A DNA stretch of 64,000 bases from Colwellia polaris (GTDB lineage: Bacteria; Pseudomonadota; Gammaproteobacteria; Enterobacterales; Alteromonadaceae): positions 101,919-165,918 of the forward strand of contig NZ_NBOE01000009.1 in the NCBI RefSeq assembly GCF_002104515.1, given 5' to 3'. The notes beneath the pieces are model-generated. The model did no database searches. It saw only the letters and a program-made list of their open reading frames with translations, and was not told the origin of the DNA. Both the position numbers and the translations under genes were made by a program. This document shows positions 35,702 to 45,342 of this stretch, piece after piece; positions within the stretch are counted from its first letter, which is position 1, and each line of letters begins with the position of its first letter.

Positions 35702-37713
35702 TATGCTTCCTCGGCAGTAAAAGCAACCAGTTCAGCGCCACCGTCAACCATATCGCCATCGTTGTAATAAATAGCATCAACAATGCCATTACTTGGCGCA
35801 CGAATGGTGTGCTCCATTTTCATCGCTTCCATGATCATTAAGGGTTGATCAGCCGTAACCGTATCGCCTGCTTTGATTAATACCGACACCATGGTGCCAT
35901 TCATTGGCGCAACTAAGCCGCCATGATTATCATCAGCGGTGTTATCGCCACAATCAGGTAAAATATGGGTAAAATTAAACACGCCATTTTGACGATACAG
36001 ACTAATTTGATTGGCATTTTTAGCGATGGTTGCATGGCTGCGGTAACCATCTATGCTGGCATGCAAAGTATCGTTTTCAATGCGACCCTGACAATCAAGT
36101 GTTTTACCATCAACCGTGATTAAGTAATAACTGCCACTGCCTTGTCGTTTTTGTTCAACAACAACTGGGTATTCAACACCATTATGCGCTAATACCATAT
36201 GATGAATATTAGCTTCGTTTAGGCGCCATGCATTGGTCATATTCCATGGTGAAAATGAGTCGTTAGTTTTAGCGGCGTTTAATTGCGCTTGTTGTGCTTG
36301 TGCTAACACTAAATAAAGCGCAGCCATTGGCAATTCACCGGTTAGGGCTTGCTCATTGTCGTGGAAAATAATCGCTTGGTTTTTTTCGATAAAACCGGTA
36401 TCTATATCGGCATTAACAAACGGAGCACAAGTCGCTAAGTTATAGAGAAAATCAATATTGGTGGTTACGCCACTAATGCGGTATTCCGACAAGGCTTTTG
36501 CCATACGTTGTAAAGCTTTTTCACGGCTTTCGTCCCATACGATTAACTTGGCAATCATAGGGTCGTAAAATACGCTAACATCGTCGCCTTGACGCACGCC
36601 AGTATCTACACGCACAAACTCACTTTCAACAGGCGGTTGTAAAAAGTCTAAGGTGCCGGTTGCGGGTAAAAAGTCGTTGTTTGGATCTTCAGCATATATA
36701 CGCGCTTCAAAAGCATGACCATTAATTTTAAGCTGATCTTGAGTTTTCGGTAATACTTCGCCTGCGGCGACACGTAATTGCCATTCAACTAAATCTTGGC
36801 CAGTAATTAATTCGGTAACAGGGTGCTCTACCTGCAAACGAGTGTTCATTTCCATAAAGTAGAATGAACCGTCAATATCAAGTAAAAATTCAACCGTACC
36901 TGCACCTTGATAACCAATGGCTTGAGCCGATTTTATTGCAGACTCACCCATTTGCGCACGTAACTCTTCGCTCATGCTAAAGGCTGGCGCTTCTTCAATC
37001 ACTTTTTGGTGACGACGTTGTACTGAACAATCTCGTTCAAAAAGGTAAACCGCATTTTGATGATTATCACAAAACACTTGAATTTCAACGTGGCGTGGTT
37101 GTGTTAAGTATTTTTCAACCAACATGGTATCGTCGCCAAATGAAGATTTAGCTTCACGTTTAGCGGCTGCAAACCCTTCAGAGAATTCACTTTCACTCCA
37201 AACTTGGCGCATACCTTTACCACCGCCACCGGCCGTTGCTTTAAGCAATACCGGGTAGCCCATGTCGTCGGCTGCTTTTTTAATAACCGCTTCAGATTGG
37301 TCGTCGCCATGATAACCGGGCACTAATGGTACTTGTGCCTTTTCCATGATGTTTTTAGCGGCAGACTTTGAGCCCATCGCTTCAATAGCGCCAACGGGAG
37401 GACCAATAAAAGTAATACCTTCTGCGGCACACATGCGACAAAAGTCAGCATTTTCAGAAAGAAAACCATAACCTGGATGAATGGCTTGTGCGCCAGTACG
37501 TTTTGCCGCTTCAATCACTTTTTCAGATAATAAGTAACTTTCACGTGAGGGTGAGCCGCCAATATGAATGGCTTCATCGGCCATATTAACGTGTAAAGAA
37601 TCAGCATCGGCATCAGAGTAAACCGCAACCGTTAATATACCCATTTTACGGGCAGTTTTAATAACACGACAGGCGATTTCACCACGGTTAGCAATTAGTA
37701 TTTTAGTAAACAT
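35701..37713 (-). CDS. liuD: Methylcrotonyl-CoA carboxylase biotin-containing alpha subunit
   Basis: This biotin carboxylase plus biotin carrier protein forms 3-methylglutaconyl-CoA from 3-methylcrotonyl-CoA together with LiuB. The biotin carboxylase domain (about 1-450) opens '[17 protein letters not shown]' and holds the ATP-grasp loop '[10 protein letters not shown]'; the C-terminal biotinyl domain has the lysine motif 'MEAMKMEH' about 32 residues before the end. The 670-residue length fits the MCC alpha family. Propionyl-CoA or acetyl-CoA carboxylases share the architecture, but the neighbours liuA, B, C and E decide the assignment. The gene starts 5 bp after liuC. Confidence 0.95.
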   Translation of the reverse strand: MFTKILIANRGEIACRVIKTARKMGILTVAVYSDADADSLHVNMADEAIHIGGSPSRESYLLSEKVIEAAKRTGAQAIHPGYGFLSENADFCRMCAAEGITFIGPPVGAIEAMGSKSAAKNIMEKAQVPLVPGYHGDDQSEAVIKKAADDMGYPVLLKATAGGGGKGMRQVWSESEFSEGFAAAKREAKSSFGDDTMLVEKYLTQPRHVEIQVFCDNHQNAVYLFERDCSVQRRHQKVIEEAPAFSMSEELRAQMGESAIKSAQAIGYQGAGTVEFLLDIDGSFYFMEMNTRLQVEHPVTELITGQDLVEWQLRVAAGEVLPKTQDQLKINGHAFEARIYAEDPNNDFLPATGTLDFLQPPVESEFVRVDTGVRQGDDVSVFYDPMIAKLIVWDESREKALQRMAKALSEYRISGVTTNIDFLYNLATCAPFVNADIDTGFIEKNQAIIFHDNEQALTGELPMAALYLVLAQAQQAQLNAAKTNDSFSPWNMTNAWRLNEANIHHMVLAHNGVEYPVVVEQKRQGSGSYYLITVDGKTLDCQGRIENDTLHASIDGYRSHATIAKNANQISLYRQNGVFNFTHILPDCGDNTADDNHGGLVAPMNGTMVSVLIKAGDTVTADQPLMIMEAMKMEHTIRAPSNGIVDAIYYNDGDMVDGGAELVAFTAEEA

Positions 37714-37718
37714 GAGTA

Positions 37719-38582
37719 TTATCCTTCGCCTTTATTTGTTGATGTAGTTGGCTTTGCTGAGTTCTGGTGAGTAGCTTGCCAAGTAGGTTGGCGTTTTTCA
37801 AAAAAAGCCGTTAAGCCTTCTTGACCTTCAGTTGACACACGAATAGCAGCTATGCGTTCGCTGGTGTTTTTTATTAATGTTTCGTTAATGTCTTGATAAG
37901 CCACATCAAACGCTAATTGTTTTGCTTGTCGAACCGCTAACGGGCCATTAGTTAATAAGGTTGTTACCATTGTTGAGACCGCGTTATCTAATTCATCTAA
38001 TGGGTATACTTCATCAACCAAACCAAGTTGTTGTGCTTTGTCAGCAAAGAAACGTTCGGCTGTTTGAAAATAACGTCGACTGGCTTTTTGGCCAATCGCA
38101 TTCACCACATAAGGGCTAATGGTGGCGGGAATTAAGCCAAGCTTTACTTCACTTAAACAAAAGCTGGCTTTGTTACTAGCAAGTACAATATCGCAACAAC
38201 TAGCAAGGCCAACAGCGCCGCCAAAAGCCGCACCTTGTACTTTTGCAATCGTGGTTTGCGGTAAAAAATTTAAGCTTTTTAACATTTGAGCAAGAGCATT
38301 AGCATCAGCCAAATTCTCGTCATAAGAATAGCCTGCCATGCGCTTCATCCAGCCTAAATCTGCACCGGCAGAAAAGCTTTTACCTGATGATGCTAACACC
38401 ATAACGTTGATGTCATCGCATTTTGCTATGGCGGTAAATAAGTTGTCGAGTGCAGCGATAATACTATCGTCAAATGCATTGTGTTTTTCAGCGTTATTTA
38501 AAGTAACGGTGGCAACCCCAAAGTCGTCAACCGAAAATAACACTTTTTCGCTAGGGCTTTTTATATTGCTATGTGAAATCAT
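37719..38582 (-). CDS. liuC: 3-methylglutaconyl-CoA hydratase (crotonase family)
   Basis: LiuC hydrates methylglutaconyl-CoA to HMG-CoA. Crotonase motifs are visible: 'FSAGADLGWMKRM' (oxyanion loop; the 'GWMKRM' version is typical of LiuC) and 'GAAFGGAVGLASCCDIVLAS'. I start it at the ATG at 38582 (MISHSNIK..., 287 residues); a TTG two codons upstream is possible. It begins 12 bp after liuB. The C-terminal 20 residues are Thr/Ser/Lys/Asn-rich and not part of the fold. Confidence 0.92.
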   Translation of the reverse strand: MISHSNIKSPSEKVLFSVDDFGVATVTLNNAEKHNAFDDSIIAALDNLFTAIAKCDDINVMVLASSGKSFSAGADLGWMKRMAGYSYDENLADANALAQMLKSLNFLPQTTIAKVQGAAFGGAVGLASCCDIVLASNKASFCLSEVKLGLIPATISPYVVNAIGQKASRRYFQTAERFFADKAQQLGLVDEVYPLDELDNAVSTMVTTLLTNGPLAVRQAKQLAFDVAYQDINETLIKNTSERIAAIRVSTEGQEGLTAFFEKRQPTWQATHQNSAKPTTSTNKGEG

Positions 38583-38594
38583 ATTCAATCTACC

Positions 38595-40202
38595 CTACAT
38601 TCTAAACAGACCAAATTTGGTCTCTTCAATGGTTTTGTTAAGTGATGCAGAAATAGCTAAGCCAAGCACTTGGCGCGTATCAGCCGGGTCGATAACACCG
38701 TCATCCCATAAGCGGGCTGAAGCATAGTAAGGGTGGCCTTGATGCTCGTAAGTATCGATAATAGGTTGTTTAAAGCTCGCTTCTTCTTGCTCGCTCCATT
38801 GTTCGCCACGTTTAGCTTTTTGATCGCGTTTAACTTGTGCTAATACGCCAGCTGCTTGTTCGCCGCCCATGACTGAAATGCGTGAGTTGGGCCACATAAA
38901 TAAGAAACGAGGATCGTAAGCACGACCACACATGCCATAGTTACCCGCGCCAAAACTACCGCCAATTAAAATGGTGAATTTAGGTACTTGTGCTGTGGCA
39001 ACAGCAGTCACCATTTTTGCGCCATGCTTAGCAATACCGCCGGCTTCATATTGTTGGCCGACCATGAATCCAGTAATGTTTTGTAAAAATACTAAGGGTA
39101 TTTTGCGTTGTGCACATAGCTCGATAAAGTGAGCGCCTTTTTGTGCCGATTCACCAAATAAAATCCCATTATTGGCGACAATGCCGACTTGATAGCCGAA
39201 GATGCGAGCAAAGCCACAAACTAAGGTGGTACCGTAAAGGGCTTTAAATTCGTCGAATTCGCTGCCATCAACAACACGGGCAATAATTTCTCGTACATCA
39301 AAAGGTTGGCGAGAGTCTTTTGGCACAATACCGTAAACTTCTTCGGTGGCATAAGCCGGTTCAACCACTTCTTTAATTGCCATTTGTACTGGTTTAACAC
39401 GGTTTAAATTACCGATTGCACTGCGGGCAATCTCTAACGCGTGGTGATCATTTTGTGCCATGTGATCAGCAACACCTGACGTACGACAATGCACATCTGC
39501 GCCGCCTAAGTCTTCTGCACTAACTACTTCACCCGTCGCCGCTTTAACTAATGGCGGACCTGCAAGGAATATTGTGCCTTGTTCTTTAACAATAATTGAT
39601 TCATCAGCCATGGCTGGAACATAAGCGCCACCGGCGGTACATGAGCCCATAACCACAGCAATTTGCGGAATACTTTGCGCTGACATATTCGCTTGATTGA
39701 AGAAAATTCGACCAAAATGTTCTTTATCTGGAAAAACATCATCTTGGTTTGGCAGGTTTGCACCGCCTGAATCAACCAAGTAAATACAAGGTAAGTTATT
39801 TTCTTGTGCGATAGTTTGGGCACGTAAATGCTTTTTAACTGTTAGCGGGTAATAGGTACCGCCTTTTACGGTTGCATCGTTGGCAACAATAATACATTCT
39901 TGACCACCAACACGGCCAATACCGGTAATAATGCCGGCAGCAGGTACGTTATCGTCGTAAACTTGGTAAGCGGCTAATTGTGATAATTCAAGAAAGGCAG
40001 AGCCTGGGTCAAGTAGGGCGTATACACGATCTCGAGGTAATAATTTACCACGAGATAAATGACGTTCGCGGCTGCGTTCACCGCCACCCAATTTTATTTC
40101 TTCGAGTTTGACTTTTAAGTCATCAACTTGCACTTGCATATGCGCAGCGTTTTCGATGAACTCAGGGCTGCGGGGATTAATTTTCGATATTATCTTAGCC
40201 AC
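38595..40202 (-). CDS. liuB: Methylcrotonyl-CoA carboxylase carboxyltransferase beta subunit
   Basis: LiuB is the carboxyltransferase partner of LiuD. The 535-residue carboxyltransferase has paired crotonase-like halves with '[23 protein letters not shown]', '[16 protein letters not shown]' and '[23 protein letters not shown]', the last two typical of methylcrotonyl- rather than propionyl-CoA carboxylase. It starts with GTG at 40202, preceded by AAGG 7 bp upstream. A 239-bp gap separates it from liuA. Confidence 0.94.
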   Translation of the reverse strand: MAKIISKINPRSPEFIENAAHMQVQVDDLKVKLEEIKLGGGERSRERHLSRGKLLPRDRVYALLDPGSAFLELSQLAAYQVYDDNVPAAGIITGIGRVGGQECIIVANDATVKGGTYYPLTVKKHLRAQTIAQENNLPCIYLVDSGGANLPNQDDVFPDKEHFGRIFFNQANMSAQSIPQIAVVMGSCTAGGAYVPAMADESIIVKEQGTIFLAGPPLVKAATGEVVSAEDLGGADVHCRTSGVADHMAQNDHHALEIARSAIGNLNRVKPVQMAIKEVVEPAYATEEVYGIVPKDSRQPFDVREIIARVVDGSEFDEFKALYGTTLVCGFARIFGYQVGIVANNGILFGESAQKGAHFIELCAQRKIPLVFLQNITGFMVGQQYEAGGIAKHGAKMVTAVATAQVPKFTILIGGSFGAGNYGMCGRAYDPRFLFMWPNSRISVMGGEQAAGVLAQVKRDQKAKRGEQWSEQEEASFKQPIIDTYEHQGHPYYASARLWDDGVIDPADTRQVLGLAISASLNKTIEETKFGLFRM

Positions 40203-40441
40203 GTTATAACCTTATTTTTTGTTAATCTTGTGCTTCGTTAGCGTGTTTATATTTAACAGAGCATATTGATATTGTTGTCGATGCACTAATGTGTAAAATT
40301 TACATTTAATCTGATGCTCAACTTTAGGAGCGTTCAATAGCAATAGTCACTGGTTTAGCTTGTTTTCATTCTTTTAAATCAGCTTTTAAAGCCAATAGCG
40401 TGCATATTAAAGTCACGCGCATTGGCCATATAAAAGTTAAA
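40203..40441. other. liuA-liuB intergenic spacer with small inverted repeats
   Basis: This 239-bp gap is long for genes of one operon. It contains TGTAAA-A-TTTACA (40292-40304) inside a wider GAGCAT/ATGCTC pair (about 40258-40263 and 40314-40319). A processing site, internal promoter or partial terminator is possible; none is a clear match. Confidence 0.4.
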
Positions 40442-41611
40442 TTAAACTGATTCGTTAAATAACTCGCGACCAATTAGCATACGACGAATTTCTGAGGTAC
40501 CTGCGCCAATTTCATATAACTTAGCATCGCGTAATAAACGGCCCGCTGGAAATTCATTGATGTAACCGTTACCACCGAGTAACTGAATCGCATCTAAGGC
40601 CATTTTAGTGGCAAGCTCTGCAGAGTATAAAATTACACCTGCGGCATCTTTACGGGTAGTTTCACCGCGATCAGCTGCCATGGCACATAAATAAGCATAA
40701 GATTTAGCCGCATTCATTTGTGTGTACATGTCGGCAATTTTGCCTTGAATTAATTGGAATTCACCAATAGCTTGGCCAAATTGCTTTCTGTCATGAATGT
40801 AAGGTACCACTAGGTCCATACAAGCATCCATAATGCCTAATGGGCCACCGGTAAGTACTAAACGTTCGTAATCTAAGCCAGACATCAATACGCGAACGCC
40901 TTTGCCTTCTTCACCTAAAATGTTTTCAGCAGGTACTTCACAATCTTGGAAAACTAGTTCACAAGTGTTAGAACCACGCATACCTAATTTGTCTAGTTTT
41001 TGATGACGAGAAAAACCTGGGTAGTCGCGTTCAACGATAAAGGCAGTAATACCTTTAGAGCCGGCGTTAGTGTCAGTTTTTGCGTAAATAATATAAACAT
41101 GCGCGTCAGGACCGTTAGTGATCCACATTTTGTTACCGTTAAGAATGTATTTGTCGCCTTGCTTTTTAGCTGAAAGCTTCATGCTTACTACGTCAGAGCC
41201 AGCATTTGGCTCAGACATTGCTAGTGCGCCAATATGTTCACCAGTACAAAGTTTTGGTAAGTATTTTTCTTTTTGCTCGTGGCTACCATTTTTGTTTAAT
41301 TGGTTTAAACAAAGGTTAGACATAGCGCCGTAACTTAAACCTACTGAGGCAGAAGCACGTGAAATTTCTTGCATAGCCACCATGTGTTCTAAGTAACCTA
41401 AACCAGAGCCACCGTATTGCTCATCAACGGTCATACCTAATAAACCTAAATCGCCAAACTTGCGCCATAAATCCATTGGAAATTCGTTATCAATGTCTAT
41501 TTGTGCTGCACGAGGGGCAATTTCGTCACGAGCAAAGGCGTTAACCGAAGTGCGGATCATGTCAACGGTTTCACCGAGGTTAAAATTCATTGATGAGAAA
41601 GTAGAAATCAT
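40442..41611 (-). CDS. liuA: Isovaleryl-CoA dehydrogenase
   Basis: This flavoprotein oxidises isovaleryl-CoA to 3-methylcrotonyl-CoA and passes electrons to ETF. It is an acyl-CoA dehydrogenase of 389 residues with '[17 protein letters not shown]' and the C-terminal '[20 protein letters not shown]'. The sequence '[21 protein letters not shown]' carries the catalytic Glu in the position specific to isovaleryl-CoA dehydrogenases, and the usual YEGT Glu is replaced by Gly ('GAGTSEI'), which supports the substrate assignment. AAGG lies 8 bp before the ATG. Confidence 0.95.
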   Translation of the reverse strand: MISTFSSMNFNLGETVDMIRTSVNAFARDEIAPRAAQIDIDNEFPMDLWRKFGDLGLLGMTVDEQYGGSGLGYLEHMVAMQEISRASASVGLSYGAMSNLCLNQLNKNGSHEQKEKYLPKLCTGEHIGALAMSEPNAGSDVVSMKLSAKKQGDKYILNGNKMWITNGPDAHVYIIYAKTDTNAGSKGITAFIVERDYPGFSRHQKLDKLGMRGSNTCELVFQDCEVPAENILGEEGKGVRVLMSGLDYERLVLTGGPLGIMDACMDLVVPYIHDRKQFGQAIGEFQLIQGKIADMYTQMNAAKSYAYLCAMAADRGETTRKDAAGVILYSAELATKMALDAIQLLGGNGYINEFPAGRLLRDAKLYEIGAGTSEIRRMLIGRELFNESV

Positions 41612-41683
41612 AGTAGTACCTTTAATATGTGTTTATCGTTTAACGCTTTATATTGGCGTACGTGGTAATTAATTTAACGCTTG

Positions 41684-42076
41684 TTATTTATCAATTGACT
41701 CGAGCGCTTTTTGACAGTTAGTTTCTAAACCGGTTAATTCGATTAATACGGCTTGAATATCTTCTAACTGTTGATTCAAATCATTTTTTTTGTTTGAAAT
41801 TAAATCCATAATTGTTTTTAATTGCGTAGCACTGGATTTATCAGCATCGTAAAGTTCGAACAATCGACCTGTTTCAGCTAATGAAAACCCTAAGCGTTTG
41901 CCGCGTAGAATTAACTTTAGTCTAACTCTGTCTCTTTGGTTGTATATTCTTGTTTGACCTTTGCGCGTTGGCAATATTAACCCTTGATCTTCGTAAAAAC
42001 GGATACTACGGGTAGTAATATCGAACTCTCTGGCTAACTCACCTATAGAGTAGGTAACAGGGGTAATATCGCTCAT
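41684..42076 (-). CDS. liuR: MerR-family regulator of leucine/branched-chain degradation
   Basis: The 130-residue protein has an N-terminal MerR winged helix ('YSIGELAREFDITTRSIRFYEDQGLILPTRKGQTRIYNQRDRVRLKLI') and a C-terminal coiled-coil dimerisation helix. It heads the liu cluster, as LiuR does in Shewanella and Colwellia, where it represses branched-chain amino acid and fatty acid catabolic genes. No cysteines for metal sensing are arranged as in MerR/CueR; the inducer is probably an acyl-CoA intermediate. A perfect palindrome lies 55 bp upstream, so autoregulation is likely. Confidence 0.92.
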   Translation of the reverse strand: MSDITPVTYSIGELAREFDITTRSIRFYEDQGLILPTRKGQTRIYNQRDRVRLKLILRGKRLGFSLAETGRLFELYDADKSSATQLKTIMDLISNKKNDLNQQLEDIQAVLIELTGLETNCQKALESIDK

Positions 42077-42130
42077 TATTATTGCTCAAAGTTATTTGTA
42101 ATTGTTATCTGAGTGTTACCTTACAATAAG

Positions 42131-42146
42131 TTTACGTTAACGTAAA
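42131..42146. promoter_or_regulatory. LiuR-like operator 1 (liuR/liu promoter)
   Basis: TTTACGTTAACGTAAA is a perfect 16-bp palindrome. On the minus strand it lies in a 19-bp spacer between a -35-like CTTACA and a -10-like TATTGT, the stretched spacing used by MerR-family regulators. From memory this matches the published LiuR consensus in Alteromonadales. Confidence 0.8.
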
Positions 42147-42271
42147 GTGTAAGCTTGATTTCTAATCTTTACTTTTTTATTCAATGTTATTGAGTAACGA
42201 AAAGTACTGTTGTAAAGAATGCTTGTCGGATTAGCGATTTAAGAAAGCGCTAACACTAAAGAACCACAAAG

Positions 42272-42287
42272 TTTACGTTGGCGTAAA
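42272..42287. promoter_or_regulatory. LiuR-like operator 2 (thiolase promoter)
   Basis: TTTACGTTGGCGTAAA matches operator 1 except for the two central bases. It lies 79 bp before the thiolase ATG on the plus strand, with a 19-bp window between possible -35 (CCACAA) and -10 (TACGTT) hexamers. This puts the thiolase in the same regulon as the divergent liu genes. Confidence 0.75.
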
Positions 42288-42366
42288 CTACGTTTTGCGG
42301 TAAAGTGTTGGCAAATTTTATCGATTAATACCAATATTTATCGAACAACACTTTGTCGGAGAGCTT

Positions 42367-43551
42367 ATGTCTACTCAAGATCCTATCGTTATTGTTGCTG
42401 CAAAACGTACCCCTATGGGCGGTTTTATGGGCGGTTTATCAGCAGTTAGTGCTACTACATTAGGTGCAACTGCAATTCGTGGTGCTATGGATGCCGCTAA
42501 ATTATCTAATGATCAGGTTGATGAAGTGATCATGGGTTGTGTTTTACCTGCAGGTTTAAAACAAGCGCCAGCGCGTCAAGCAGCATTAGAAGCTGAATTA
42601 GACTTAACAACAGCTTGTACAACGATTAACAAAGTTTGTGGCTCTGGTATGAAAGCGGCCATGCAGGCACACGATGCCTTATTAGCTGGTTCTATTGATG
42701 TTGCTATTGCTGGCGGCATGGAAAGTATGACCAACGCACCACATTTATTACCTAATGGTCGTTCAGGTATTAAAATGGGTCATGGTCAAGTGCTTGATCA
42801 TATGATGACTGATGGTTTAGAAAATGCTTATGACGGCGTTGCTATGGGCTGTTTCGCACAAGCTACTGCTGATGAGTCTGCATTTACGCGTGAAGAAATG
42901 GATGCTTATGCTATTCGCTCACTTGAACGTGCAAATACCGCTATTGCTGATGGCGCATTTGTTAACGAAATTTCACCGGTAACGATTAAGTCGCGTCGCG
43001 GTGATTCAGTATTTGAGATTGATGAGCAGCCAGGTAATGCGCGTCCAGATAAAATTCCAAGCTTGCGCCCAGCATTTAAAAAAGACGGTACGATAACCGC
43101 TGCTAACTCAAGCTCTATTTCTGATGGTGCTGCTGCTTTAGTGATGATGAAATTATCAGAAGCACAAAAGCGTGGTTTAACGCCTTTATGTAAAATTGTT
43201 GCTCATGCTATGCATGCACAAAAACCAGCAGAGTTTACCGTTGCACCGGTCGGCGCAATGAAAAAGGTATTAGCGAAAGCAAACTGGACTACTGCTGATG
43301 TTGATTTATTTGAAATTAACGAAGCGTTTGCCATGGTAACTATGTTAGGCATGAAAGCATTAGATTTAGATGTTAACAAAGTTAACGTTAACGGTGGTGC
43401 TTGTGCATTAGGACACCCGTTAGGCGCTAGTGGCGCTCGCATAATGGTGACATTAATTCACGCTTTGAAAAACCGTGGTTTAAGTAAAGGTCTGGCATCT
43501 TTATGTATAGGTGGCGGTGAAGCAACCGCAATTGCTGTTGAAATGATGTAA
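42367..43551 (+). CDS. atoB: Acetyl-CoA C-acetyltransferase (thiolase)
   Basis: This is a thiolase of 394 residues. The nucleophile Cys91 is in 'NKVCGSGMKA', followed by 'GGMESMTNAPH', 'NEAFAMVT' and the C-terminal 'GGACALGHPLGASGARI' with the second Cys/His pair. The sequence is of the acetoacetyl-CoA thiolase type rather than the FadA type. It is divergent from liuR and has its own LiuR-like operator. In context it would cleave acetoacetyl-CoA supplied by scoAB, and possibly by the IcmF-linked route, to two acetyl-CoA. Confidence 0.93.
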   Translation: MSTQDPIVIVAAKRTPMGGFMGGLSAVSATTLGATAIRGAMDAAKLSNDQVDEVIMGCVLPAGLKQAPARQAALEAELDLTTACTTINKVCGSGMKAAMQAHDALLAGSIDVAIAGGMESMTNAPHLLPNGRSGIKMGHGQVLDHMMTDGLENAYDGVAMGCFAQATADESAFTREEMDAYAIRSLERANTAIADGAFVNEISPVTIKSRRGDSVFEIDEQPGNARPDKIPSLRPAFKKDGTITAANSSSISDGAAALVMMKLSEAQKRGLTPLCKIVAHAMHAQKPAEFTVAPVGAMKKVLAKANWTTADVDLFEINEAFAMVTMLGMKALDLDVNKVNVNGGACALGHPLGASGARIMVTLIHALKNRGLSKGLASLCIGGGEATAIAVEMM

Positions 43552-43567
43552 GCATTATCTTGACTGT

Positions 43568-43594
43568 AAAAGCCCACTTGATGTGGGCTTTTTT
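43568..43594 (+). terminator. Rho-independent terminator after the thiolase
   Basis: The stem AAAAGCCCAC / GTGGGCTTTT with a 5-nt loop ends in T6. It lies 17 bp after the stop codon. Confidence 0.92.
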
Positions 43595-43814
43595 GATCTT
43601 ATTTCTTTGTTATAAAATGTGTTTTATTCTAAAGTGCAAGACACTGACTTTGGTACTCCAACCTCTATTACGTTCAGCCATTAAACAAGCATTTTAAATA
43701 AAAAGAAATACTTAGTAACATTTGTGGAAGCAATAGTTGTTGAATTGTTTAGGCAGATTTAGGTATAAACACTGAGTATTAAATACACTGCTCCAAATTA
43801 ATAATAGGGAATTT

Positions 43815-44585
43815 ATGAGATTTAATTATATTCAGGCATCACTTTTAGCCTTGTTAGCTATTACTTTTACCCAGAATGTTCAGGCCGATAGTTTGTCAGA
43901 TTTACAACAAGCCTTGGTTAAACTCGATGGTAGTCATCCAATTTCAGGCGATCTTAACGTTTCGTTTGAAGAGTCTAGGGGGGAAGGTAAAGATAAAAAA
44001 TTAAAAACAGGCGCGATAAAATCGACACTTTCTGAAAGTAATGCAGGCTTAGATATTCGATATTCAAAAGGTGTTTTAGAACGAATAGCACAAGAAAATA
44101 AACTTAAATTAGCTGACGAAAATGCAGATACACCGGCGTTAAATGGCGCAGAAATATTGTCAGCATCATCTTTAATTCCAATACTTTCATCGGCACAGAA
44201 AATTTTAGATGCTATTGCCAAAGGTAAATTAAGAGGCGAGACCGAAATAGAATATTTGGGTCAACAAGTCAGGGTACTAGATTTTGAATTGCCATTAGAG
44301 AGCTTTATTGATGATAAGAAAACTCGCGGTTATGTCGATAAATTTAAAGGTAGTTATAAAGTATTGATTAATGCGCAAGGTGTGCCTGTTGAAACTCGTT
44401 TAAGTTATTCAGGCAAGGGCAGTGCATATATCTTTTTCTCTATGACTGCAGAGAGTGAAATTACCTCACAGTTTCATGTACAAGGTTCGCGCTTGGTTAG
44501 AATTAATAGAAGTGTACAGTCGAGCTCTTCTTCAACCTTTAATGATCGAACCTATAATGGTAATTGGGCATTAACTCTGCATTAA
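43815..44585 (+). CDS. Exported protein of unknown function
   Basis: I do not recognise this 256-residue protein. It has a signal peptide (hydrophobic 'IQASLLALLAITFT', likely cleavage after 'NVQA', about residue 24) and no lipobox or further membrane segment, so it is probably periplasmic. The mature chain alternates strands and charged turns, with the internal helix 'LIPILSSAQKILDAIAKG', and ends in a Ser/Thr-rich strand region ('RSVQSSSSSTFNDRTYNGNWALTLH'), suggesting a beta-rich fold. AGGGA precedes the ATG by 5 bp. It is 61 bp upstream of a GNAT gene on the same strand. Confidence 0.75.
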   Translation: MRFNYIQASLLALLAITFTQNVQADSLSDLQQALVKLDGSHPISGDLNVSFEESRGEGKDKKLKTGAIKSTLSESNAGLDIRYSKGVLERIAQENKLKLADENADTPALNGAEILSASSLIPILSSAQKILDAIAKGKLRGETEIEYLGQQVRVLDFELPLESFIDDKKTRGYVDKFKGSYKVLINAQGVPVETRLSYSGKGSAYIFFSMTAESEITSQFHVQGSRLVRINRSVQSSSSSTFNDRTYNGNWALTLH

Positions 44586-44646
44586 ATCGGCACAGGTTCA
44601 GCATTAGTTATTCAAGCCGGAATGAAAAGATAATGAAAGGAAAATC

Positions 44647-45216
44647 ATGAGCATTAAATTTACGCCGCTTTCTAAATCTGATGCTAACTTTGCTGAGGTA
44701 ATCGAGCTTTATAAAGAAGCCTTTACTACGGTTAGACATGTTCCATCATGGATGCTCAAATTTATGATGAGAAAAGGTAAACCAGGCTTTAGCGTACTTT
44801 ATGAAAATAACCTATGGATTGGTTTGCTTTATATCACAACTTACAAAGATATAGTGTTTGTGCACTTTTTTGCGATTTCTGCAGCTTATCGTTCTAAAGG
44901 CTATGGCAGCAAAGTTATAGATGCAATGAAAGAAAAGTTCGCTGAGAATAGGATTGTACTTAATATAGAAGAGCTTACACAAGACTCGGCAAACTACCAA
45001 CAAAGAGTAAAGCGCAAAGCCTTCTATCAAAAAAATGGTTTTCTAGCTTCAGGTTACATTGTTAAAGAGCCAGAAGAGCGGCTTGAAATGCTAACCTTAA
45101 ACGGCAATATCAGCCAAGAAGAAATACAAGCTATGTATAAGCATCTTTTTGGCGGTGTGCTTGGTTTTCTTTATCGCCCTAAAGTTATCAAAACTTGTAG
45201 TAGTGAGAATGAGTAA
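44647..45216 (+). CDS. GNAT-family N-acetyltransferase
   Basis: This 189-residue cytoplasmic protein has the GNAT fold. The acetyl-CoA-binding motif A is visible as 'FFAISAAYRSKGYGSKVIDAMKEKF' near residues 77-101, and a motif B-like 'RKAFYQKNGFLASGY' follows. The substrate cannot be predicted. The ATG has a good AAGGAAAA site. It may share a transcript with the exported protein just upstream. An inverted repeat overlaps its stop. Confidence 0.85.
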   Translation: MSIKFTPLSKSDANFAEVIELYKEAFTTVRHVPSWMLKFMMRKGKPGFSVLYENNLWIGLLYITTYKDIVFVHFFAISAAYRSKGYGSKVIDAMKEKFAENRIVLNIEELTQDSANYQQRVKRKAFYQKNGFLASGYIVKEPEERLEMLTLNGNISQEEIQAMYKHLFGGVLGFLYRPKVIKTCSSENE

Positions 45217-45242
45217 CTTTTTAAGTTAAAACAGTTACTCAT
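45209..45242. terminator. Inverted repeat at the GNAT stop codon
   Basis: ATGAGTAAC (45209-45217, including the TAA stop) pairs with GTTACTCAT (45234-45242) across a T/A-rich loop. It lies between convergent genes and may end transcription of either. Confidence 0.4.
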
Positions 45243-45342
45243 GCGCAAGAGATAATCTCAAGATTTTTGAGGCAAGCCACATGAGTTAAACTGCTTAGTT
45301 TCTCCTCTTACTGCTACTCCTACTATTGCTTTGTCGGTTATT

